A stretch of DNA of 64,000 nt, from NCBI RefSeq assembly GCF_000024085.1, contig NC_013166.1, positions 1,984,001 to 2,048,000 on the forward strand, in the 5' to 3' direction. The notes under the pieces are model-generated. The model was not told the origin of the DNA. It saw only the letters and a list, made by a program, of their open reading frames with translations, and did not search any database. Each line of letters opens with the position of its first letter. Position 1 is the first letter of the stretch. Below, one piece after another: positions 58,291 to 64,000 of the stretch. Position numbers and translations under genes: made by a program. This DNA comes from Kangiella koreensis DSM 16069. GTDB lineage: Bacteria > Pseudomonadota > Gammaproteobacteria > Enterobacterales > Kangiellaceae.

Positions 58291-59325
58291 TTAATTGATC
58301 GGCTCATTAACTTTAACCACTAGCTTGCCAAAGTTCTTACCTTCCAGCATGCCGATGAATGCTTGTGGTGCTTGCTCAAGACCTTCGATCATCTGCTCGC
58401 GATAATGTATTTTTCCTTCCTTCAGCCACTGTGACATAGCTTGAGCAAACTCGTTATAACGGTCAGCGTAATCATCGAAGATAATAAACCCCTGCATCTT
58501 AATTCGTTTGGTTAAGATCGTTCCCATCAACATGCCCATTCTGTCTGGTCCACTGGGTAATGCTGTGGCGTTATATTGTGAGACTAAACCACATACAGGA
58601 ATTCTTGCACTCGTATTGAGAAGAGGCAGCACCGCATCAAACACTTTACCGCCAACGTTTTCATAATAAACATCAATGCCATCGGTACACGCATTGGCTA
58701 ACTGCTCGGCAAAGTTATCAGCTTTGCGATCGATACAAGCATCAAAACCTAACGTCTCAACAGCATAGCGACACTTCTCTGCGCCGCCAGCAATCCCCAT
58801 CGCCTTGCATCCTTTAATCTTCGCGATTTGTCCCACCGTTGCGCCCACCGGCCCAGTAGCAGCAGCGACCACCACAGTCTCCCCTGCTTGCGGCTTACCA
58901 ATATCCAACAGTCCCATAAAAGCGGTAAAACCCGGCATTCCCATAATGCCCAAGGCATAAGAAGGATGGCGGGGATTCTTTCCAAGCGGCATGACATCTT
59001 TACCGTTAGAAACACTGTAATCCTGCCAACCACTCTGATTCAGCACCCAATCGCCAACCGCAAACTTATCATGATGAGACACCTCTACTTGAGCCACAGT
59101 GCCGCCGACCATCACTTGATTTAACGCAACGGGGTCAGCGTAAGACTTGGCGTCACTCATGCGCCCACGCATGTATGGGTCTAAAGAAAGATAAATGGTT
59201 TTTAGCAGAATTTCGCCGTCTTTTGGCTCTGGCTTAGTCGATTCCACTAGACGGAAATTGTTATCGGTAGGAGCCCCTTTAGGGCGTGATGCTAATAGAA
59301 TCTGTCTGTTGCTTGAGTTCGACAT
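58291..59325 (-). CDS. NADP-dependent oxidoreductase (MDR/leukotriene B4 dehydrogenase-like)
   Basis: 344 aa, zinc-free medium-chain reductase. The start of the fold is LRGRMSDAKSY-like (DPYMRGRMSD), the coenzyme loop is AATGPVGATVGQIAKIKG at about 153-170, and YYENVGGKVFDAVLPLLN and GFIIFDDY follow. It should reduce activated C=C bonds of enones with NADPH (CurA-like). GAGG lies before the ATG. No substrate-specific context. Confidence 0.9.
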   Translation of the reverse strand: MSNSSNRQILLASRPKGAPTDNNFRLVESTKPEPKDGEILLKTIYLSLDPYMRGRMSDAKSYADPVALNQVMVGGTVAQVEVSHHDKFAVGDWVLNQSGWQDYSVSNGKDVMPLGKNPRHPSYALGIMGMPGFTAFMGLLDIGKPQAGETVVVAAATGPVGATVGQIAKIKGCKAMGIAGGAEKCRYAVETLGFDACIDRKADNFAEQLANACTDGIDVYYENVGGKVFDAVLPLLNTSARIPVCGLVSQYNATALPSGPDRMGMLMGTILTKRIKMQGFIIFDDYADRYNEFAQAMSQWLKEGKIHYREQMIEGLEQAPQAFIGMLEGKNFGKLVVKVNEPIN

Positions 59326-59400
59326 AAGTCATCCTCTAATTATTTGATATGACGCCTAAAGTATAAGCACTACTTTGCGGTGTCCGACTGCCTGTATTTA

Positions 59401-59985
59401 TTATGTGTCATTTTTCGCCTCTATAAACACAGCTAGAAACTCATCTGATTGGAAGTAAGTAAGCAATTCATTTTTCATTTGATTAAAGGTCTCCCAAATA
59501 TCTTTAAGCTGGTGAAGTTTATCTAACACTCTACTGTTCTGTTCATCAAGCTCCGAAATCAGCTTGCGGCAGCTTTTTACACAGTTGAAATCAATACTCG
59601 CCAGGTCTTTGTGAATTAGTTGGTTTCGCTCACTCACCAATCTTTTTAACTCTATTTTTTCTTTAGCAACATCCTCAGCATCCATATCCAGGTAAAATCG
59701 AGTGGATATCTGAAGCTCAGAAGAATGAAGTTCTTCATTTTCAGCAACTCTATTATCAATTAGGTTTTTTAAAAACTTAGAGACAACTTCTCCTAACGGC
59801 CTATTCTGAATAAGCTTCTCATTAAACGAGTGAGTGACTTCATTATCTCTAGTTTGCGAATCGACACTACTGTATAAAACTAAAACTTTCAATAAAGCTT
59901 CTATTTTTTGGAAGTTGACAACATTCCGGCCAATTTTTCGGAGAGCTTCATCACGTAGATTATCCTTATTATCAAGACTAGTCAT
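59401..59985 (-). CDS. Hypothetical coiled-coil protein
   Basis: 194 aa, mostly charged helices with no signal or membrane segment (EALRKIGRNVVNFQKIEALLK, KIELKRLVSERNQLIHKDLA, VLDKLHQLKDIWETFNQMK). No family is recognised. It lies next to another unknown small gene (60032) on the same strand, 46 bp apart. Confidence 0.6.
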   Translation of the reverse strand: MTSLDNKDNLRDEALRKIGRNVVNFQKIEALLKVLVLYSSVDSQTRDNEVTHSFNEKLIQNRPLGEVVSKFLKNLIDNRVAENEELHSSELQISTRFYLDMDAEDVAKEKIELKRLVSERNQLIHKDLASIDFNCVKSCRKLISELDEQNSRVLDKLHQLKDIWETFNQMKNELLTYFQSDEFLAVFIEAKNDT

Positions 59986-60031
59986 AATACATAAAACCCA
60001 ATTTAAAATTCAGGTTGGCTTTTTGCCTCGG

Positions 60032-60262
60032 TTACTTTTTTGATGTGTAGCTAAATTTTTTATTGTATTCGATGGCGTCAATTTTACATCTTTCAATTAG
60101 CTCTAATTCATCAGAACCCTCATAACTCAAAGTCAGCCCAAATAAACTAGCGGCTTTGAGTTGCCAGTGACAGCTTGTTAGCTCTTCCAATCTATAGTAC
60201 CAATCATCAACACCAAGTTTTGATGGGTAATCTCTGCTGATTTGAGACTTGTCTATAAGCAC
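60032..60262 (-). CDS. Small hypothetical protein
   Basis: 76 aa starting at GTG with AGGAAG about 5 nt upstream. No signal or membrane segment. The sequence (GVDDWYYRLEELTSCHWQLK, YEGSDELELIERCKIDAIEYN) shows no known family. It may be co-transcribed with the 59401 coiled-coil gene. Confidence 0.5.
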   Translation of the reverse strand: MLIDKSQISRDYPSKLGVDDWYYRLEELTSCHWQLKAASLFGLTLSYEGSDELELIERCKIDAIEYNKKFSYTSKK

Positions 60263-60514
60263 AACGCTTCCTCTAGATAAATATAGCCGTTTATTGCCCG
60301 AATGAGTTCGTATGACTTTATAGTTGCACGTCTTCTTTTACAAGCGTCGATTTGAATCAGTAACATGCAAGTTCTCCAATTTGCCAACATGGGTATTAGT
60401 TAAATGTTTAAGAGCAGATTACCTAAAGGTACTTCCTTCGGTCGCCTGAATACAGTTCAAGATGACAGTCTAAAAAGACATTGCAACACATATAACCCAT
60501 TGATTGTTAATAAC

Positions 60515-60564
60515 CTGTCACCTTTATGTCGCCTCAATGTCGCTAATCCTTCGCCGACATGTCG
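60515..60564. promoter_or_regulatory. ATGTCGC direct-repeat array plus palindrome (candidate operator)
   Basis: CTGTCAC at 60515, ATGTCGC at 60526 and ATGTCGC at 60537 are spaced exactly 11 bp, one helical turn. A CGACATGTCG palindrome at 60555-60564 abuts the promoter. The pattern suggests cooperative binding of a regulator, possibly the XRE protein encoded next. Confidence 0.6.
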
Positions 60565-60573
60565 TGTTATACT
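60565..60573 (+). promoter_or_regulatory. Extended -10 promoter of the XRE-2TM gene
   Basis: TG-T-TATACT, an extended -10 element, 74 bp before the start codon at 60647. No clear -35 is seen; the palindrome occupies the bases just upstream, where repression would be natural. Confidence 0.55.
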
Positions 60574-60646
60574 TTTCGGTAGTTTTTCATAATTCAGGCT
60601 CACCGCTGTATCAACGAGCATCAATAAACACACAAACGGATTGATT

Positions 60647-61174
60647 ATGATTGTTAGAAAATTAAGATTGAAAAGAGGTTGGTCACAAGAGCAATTAGCC
60701 GAGTTAACGGGGGTAAGCACTCGTACGATTCAGCGCATTGAGCGTGGCCAGACCAAGCCCAGTCTTGAAACTCAAAAATCTTTAGCCGCTGTTTTCGAGG
60801 TTGATATTGCAACATTTGAACCGTCCTTATCAATGGACAGCACAGGAGAGCCTGATATGAGCACAACAGATACGAATGCAACAGAACCTAAGCAACAGCC
60901 TGATAAGCCAGCAATAGAGACTGTAAGCCATGAAGAAGCAGAAGCCATGGAGTACGTCAAAGGAATTAAAGAGTTTTATTCACACCTGCTGATTTTTATT
61001 ATTTTCACCGTTATGTTTATCTTTACCGGTAAGATCAATGATATGTTAATTGCCTGGTCTGCATGGACTTTCGGCTTAATTATTCACGGTCTGCAGGCTT
61101 TTGAAGTGATTAATCTTTTCAAAATCAATTGGGAAAAGAAGATGGTGGAAAAGCGCTTGAAGAAAAAGTTGTAA
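60647..61174 (+). CDS. XRE-family regulator with a C-terminal 2TM domain
   Basis: 175 aa. An N-terminal helix-turn-helix (LRLKRGWSQEQLAELTGVST, RTIQRIERGQTKPSLETQ) covers residues 5-57, an acidic polar linker follows, and the C-terminus is a 2TM domain (EYVKGIKEFYSHLLIFIIFT, then GKINDMLIAWSAWTFGLIIHGLQAF). The regulator is therefore probably membrane-tethered. The first in-frame codon is TTG at 60641, but GGA is better placed for the ATG at 60647. It may regulate itself through the repeats upstream. Confidence 0.85.
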   Translation: MIVRKLRLKRGWSQEQLAELTGVSTRTIQRIERGQTKPSLETQKSLAAVFEVDIATFEPSLSMDSTGEPDMSTTDTNATEPKQQPDKPAIETVSHEEAEAMEYVKGIKEFYSHLLIFIIFTVMFIFTGKINDMLIAWSAWTFGLIIHGLQAFEVINLFKINWEKKMVEKRLKKKL

Positions 61175-61230
61175 TTGGCAGTCATATTGAGCAGACTCTG
61201 AAGTCTGCTCAATACTATAAGTAACTCCAG

Positions 61231-61617
61231 ATGGATTGGATTTTTAGTTTAATCATTCTAATCGCAGCCATATTTCTTGTAGGCTTCGCATTCATAGCTT
61301 TTATCAAACCAGCTCTCGCAAAGCACTTCCTGCAACAGTTTGCCGTATCGGCTAAAGCCCATTACACCGAACAACTGATTCGGATTGTATTTGGCTTGTC
61401 CTTGATTCTTTACTCGCCCCGGATGTTATACAGCGAAGTCTTTTTTTATTTCGGTTGGTTGCTGGTAATTACCAGCATGGGATTGATGTGTGTTCCCTGG
61501 TGGTGGCATAAGAAGTTTGCCGACAAGGTTATTCCATGGGTGATTCAATTGCTTCCGGTTTATGCCATTGGGTGTTTGCTGTTGGGAGGAGTTTTGGTTT
61601 ATGGGGTTTTGGGTTGA
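61231..61617 (+). CDS. Small integral membrane protein (unknown)
   Basis: 128 aa with about four transmembrane helices and a Trp-rich short loop (MCVPWWWHKKFADKV). It lies 56 bp after the XRE-2TM gene on the same strand and may share its transcript. No family is recognised. It ends convergent to dnaE at a palindromic repeat. Confidence 0.6.
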   Translation: MDWIFSLIILIAAIFLVGFAFIAFIKPALAKHFLQQFAVSAKAHYTEQLIRIVFGLSLILYSPRMLYSEVFFYFGWLLVITSMGLMCVPWWWHKKFADKVIPWVIQLLPVYAIGCLLLGGVLVYGVLG

Positions 61618-61619
61618 AC

Positions 61620-61637
61620 GGTGCGTCTCGACGCACC
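61620..61637. repeat. GGTGCGTC palindromic repeat
   Basis: Perfect 8-bp arms GGTGCGTC / GACGCACC with TC between them, in the gap between the convergent 61231 gene and dnaE. It is related to the palindrome at 23930-23951 and may act as a terminator. Confidence 0.75.
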
Positions 61638-61660
61638 CTACTTTCCTACGAAGCCTTAAA

Positions 61661-64000
61661 CTAATATTCCACTCTCGCATCAACGCAACCAGGAATATGC
61701 TTGAGGCTAAATACTAAGGCATCGACGGGTTGTACGCACCAGTCTTCGCTCATGATGAAGTCACCGGCGATTTGCTTTTGTTGGTACTGGAAGTTGATAA
61801 CCACTGGGCAGGCGCCGTCTCGGTTATGGCTGATTTTTTCTTCCAGCTCAACCATTGTGTCTGGCCCAATGACAGAGTCGGAGATGGTGATAACAATTTT
61901 CTTGCAGTATTGCTCGCGAGCCTGTTCGAATGACATAACGCTGTTGGCGCTGACGCTGGTGCCACCGGAATAGTCATCATGGCGCGCTTCACCGTCGACT
62001 ACGATGACGTTATCACGGCTCAATAGATGGCGATAGGTTTCAAAAGTTTCAGCGTACACCGTAACGTCACAACGGCCGGACTTATCGTCCAGAGTCAAAA
62101 TTGCCATCTTATCGCCGCGTTTGGTGTTCATAACACGCATACCAACAATCAAACCTACCACTCTTGCCGAGTTGCCGCGTCCTGTCGGTTGCAGGTTTCG
62201 CAGGCGGGTGATGCTCATTTGTTTGATTTCTGGGATGTAGCGATCGATGGGATGTCCGGTTAAATACAGACCCAGCGTTTCTTTTTCACCTTGCAGTACC
62301 TGTTCATCGGTCCACGGCTTAACGCGAATATATTGATGCTGCTCCGTTGCCGTGGTCGCAACCACGCTACCGAATAAATCATCCTGGCCTGCGGCCTGGC
62401 TTTTATTAAACTGTTCTGCGGCTTTTACCGCTTCATCTAAAGAAGCCATTAAGGTTGCACGATTCGGTCCTATGAGATCCATTGCACCGGCGCGAATCAA
62501 GGCCTCTAAAGTTCTTCGGTTAGCTTTTTTCAGATCGACTCGACTACAGAAATCGAATAAGTCTTTGTAAGGTCCGTTGGCTTCGCGCTCATTGACGATG
62601 CTTTCAATGGCACCTTCACCAACGCCTTTAATCGCCCCGATACCATAAACAATGCGCCCTTCTTCATCGACCGAAAAGCGATACTGTCCTTTATTAACAT
62701 CTGGAGGCGTGATGGTTAAATTACTATTTGCCGCGTCTTCAACGTAAGTCACCACCTTGTCGGTGTTGTCCATGTCCGAAGACATTACCGCGGCCATAAA
62801 AGCTGCTGGATGATGGGTTTTGAGCCATGCTGTTTGATAGGCGACTAACGCATAGGCGGCCGAGTGTGATTTGTTGAAACCATAACCGGCAAACTTTTCC
62901 ACCAGATCGAAAATTTTCATGGCGAGATCGCCATCGACGTTATTTTTAATCGCGCCTTCTTTAAAGATGCTGCGCTGTTTTTCCATCTCTTCAGGCTTTT
63001 TCTTACCCATCGCACGACGCAAAATATCCGCGCCGCCCAGCGTATAGCCAGCCAACACCTGCGCAATCTGCATCACCTGCTCCTGATAGAGAATGATGCC
63101 GTAGGTTGGCTCAAGAATTTCTTTCAAGGATTCATGTTGGTAGTTCGCATCAGGATAAGAAACAATCTCACGACCATGCTTACGATTAATGAAGTTGTCG
63201 ACCATACCTGATTGCAAAGGACCGGGGCGGAACAGTGCAACCAAGGCGATGATGTCTTCAAAACGATTCGGCTTTAGGCGCTTAATCAAATCTTTCATGC
63301 CGCGCGATTCGAGCTGGAATACCGCAGTGGTATCAGCACGCTGCAACAAATCGAAAACCTGTTGATCTTCGGTATCGATGGCAGTGATATCAATCGGTTC
63401 TTCGCCTTTCTTGGCGATGATTCCGTTAGCGGTTTCAATTGCCCAGTCGATAATGGTCAAGGTTCTCAGTCCCAAGAAATCGAACTTCACCAGACCCGCA
63501 CTTTCTACATCGTCTTTATCAAATTGAGTAACGATGTTGTGGCCAGTTTCGTCGCAATACAGCGGGGCGAATTCTTCCAGATCATTCGGTGCGATAACCA
63601 CACCACCAGCGTGCTTACCGGCATTTCTGGTCACCCCTTCAAGCTTGCGCGCCAAGTCCCACAACTCGCGGACATCTTCGTCTTCTTCGTACAAACGGGG
63701 TAATTCAGGTTCTTGCTCAAAGGCTTTTTCCAGCGTCATACCCACTTCGAAAGGAATCAACTTGGCCAGCTTGTCGACGAAACCATAAGGATGGCTGAAC
63801 ACACGCCCTACGTCTCGAATCACCGCTTTGGCAGCCATGGTTCCGAAAGTGATGATCTGCGATACACTGTTACGGCCATAACGCTCGGCCACATAATCAA
63901 TCACTCGATCGCGTCCTTCCATACAGAAGTCGACGTCAAAGTCAGGCATCGAAACCCGCTCAGGATTGAGGAATCGCTCGAAAAGCAGGTCGTATTCAAG
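61661..64000 (-). CDS. dnaE: DNA polymerase III alpha subunit (partial, N-terminus cut by window end)
   Basis: Replicative polymerase, C-family. The frame is open through the window edge at 64000, so the N-terminal PHP domain is outside. Seen: the catalytic aspartate motif [13 protein letters not shown], the thumb-palm region ([55 protein letters not shown]), tandem HhH ([15 protein letters not shown] region and [14 protein letters not shown]), and the C-terminal OB domain ([20 protein letters not shown]). About 780 codons are visible. In E. coli accA follows dnaE directly; here it does not. Confidence 0.97.
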   Translation of the reverse strand, partial: LEYDLLFERFLNPERVSMPDFDVDFCMEGRDRVIDYVAERYGRNSVSQIITFGTMAAKAVIRDVGRVFSHPYGFVDKLAKLIPFEVGMTLEKAFEQEPELPRLYEEDEDVRELWDLARKLEGVTRNAGKHAGGVVIAPNDLEEFAPLYCDETGHNIVTQFDKDDVESAGLVKFDFLGLRTLTIIDWAIETANGIIAKKGEEPIDITAIDTEDQQVFDLLQRADTTAVFQLESRGMKDLIKRLKPNRFEDIIALVALFRPGPLQSGMVDNFINRKHGREIVSYPDANYQHESLKEILEPTYGIILYQEQVMQIAQVLAGYTLGGADILRRAMGKKKPEEMEKQRSIFKEGAIKNNVDGDLAMKIFDLVEKFAGYGFNKSHSAAYALVAYQTAWLKTHHPAAFMAAVMSSDMDNTDKVVTYVEDAANSNLTITPPDVNKGQYRFSVDEEGRIVYGIGAIKGVGEGAIESIVNEREANGPYKDLFDFCSRVDLKKANRRTLEALIRAGAMDLIGPNRATLMASLDEAVKAAEQFNKSQAAGQDDLFGSVVATTATEQHQYIRVKPWTDEQVLQGEKETLGLYLTGHPIDRYIPEIKQMSITRLRNLQPTGRGNSARVVGLIVGMRVMNTKRGDKMAILTLDDKSGRCDVTVYAETFETYRHLLSRDNVIVVDGEARHDDYSGGTSVSANSVMSFEQAREQYCKKIVITISDSVIGPDTMVELEEKISHNRDGACPVVINFQYQQKQIAGDFIMSEDWCVQPVDALVFSLKHIPGCVDARVEY

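Larger units (their letters stand above)
60263..60640. other. Upstream region with direct repeats and an extended -10 promoter
   Basis: About 380 bp without a gene. It holds three ATGTCGC-type motifs spaced 11 bp (60515-60543), a CGACATGTCG palindrome (60555-60564) and an extended -10 element directly after it. A 62-codon plus-strand frame at 60404-60592 crosses this regulatory cluster, so I leave it out. The rest shows nothing recognisable. Confidence 0.6.

Noticed and set aside
60404-60592. 62-codon plus-strand frame upstream of the XRE-2TM gene
   Set aside because: It runs through the ATGTCGC array, palindrome and -10 element, has no ribosome site and shows no protein-like pattern.
1-64000. 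tRNA, rRNA, CRISPR arrays, transposases and prophage genes
   Set aside because: I looked for T-loop type sequences, spaced direct repeats with unique spacers, DDE/IS200-type proteins and phage structural proteins and found none I could support.

Overview
The window looks like chromosomal DNA of a gammaproteobacterium of moderate to low GC. Gene neighbourhoods (hisS-yfgM-bamB-der, ispG-rodZ-pilW-rlmN-ndk, the tol-pal cluster with ruvABC, yebC and aspS) and protein sequences suggest a Kangiella-like member of the Oceanospirillales. That genus-level guess is inference from memory, not from a search. I see no tRNA, rRNA, CRISPR array, insertion sequence or prophage.

Layout. 18-11380: xseA on the plus strand, then a long minus-strand housekeeping block read as ndk, rlmN, pilW, rodZ, ispG, hisS, yfgM, bamB, der and a small lipoprotein. 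It covers dNTP balance, rRNA/tRNA modification, pilus assembly, cell shape, isoprenoids, outer-membrane assembly and ribosome assembly. 11588-14748: a secreted BsuPI-domain protein, queC and queE (queuosine precursor), separated by a gene-free repeat-rich stretch. 14860-21168: ybgC-tolQRAB-pal-cpoB and ruvB on the minus strand. 21279-28370: an ABC-F ATPase and a run of small, mostly plus-strand genes (thioesterase, RRM protein, unknown membrane and secreted proteins, GAF-GGDEF cyclase). This block separates ruvB from ruvCA, which are normally adjacent. 28397-32954: ruvA, ruvC, yebC, aspS, with long inverted repeats in the gaps. 33229-40215: an OlsF-like fused acyltransferase, a TonB-dependent receptor, dapE and an amidohydrolase. 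40344-45936: a lipoprotein, proS, a lytic transglycosylase, a patatin phospholipase, a divergent SAH-hydrolase-like protein and an unknown membrane-anchored protein.

45960-64000: tilS and accA, then about 13 kb of accessory genes, then dnaE (truncated by the window end). In many gammaproteobacteria dnaE, accA and tilS lie close together, so 48453-61617 reads as an inserted variable region. It holds an Ada-AlkA fusion with Ogt (alkylation repair), a Vat-like acetyltransferase, two secreted MopE-like calcium-loop proteins, a DUF4242 protein, a DJ-1/PfpI hydrolase, a VOC protein, an amidohydrolase, an oxidoreductase, an XRE-2TM regulator and two gene remnants (a pseudogene at 54400-54765 and a MAPEG C-terminus at 58112-58285).

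The least explained signal is the gene-free stretch 50334-50872. A near-consensus sigma70 promoter (TTGACA, 17 bp, TATAAA) overlaps an 8-bp inverted repeat and is followed by a hairpin-rich region, a 30-codon hydrophobic reading frame with a good ribosome site, and an intrinsic terminator. A second regulatory oddity lies upstream of the XRE-2TM gene: three ATGTCGC-type repeats at exact 11-bp spacing and a CGACATGTCG palindrome abutting an extended -10 element.
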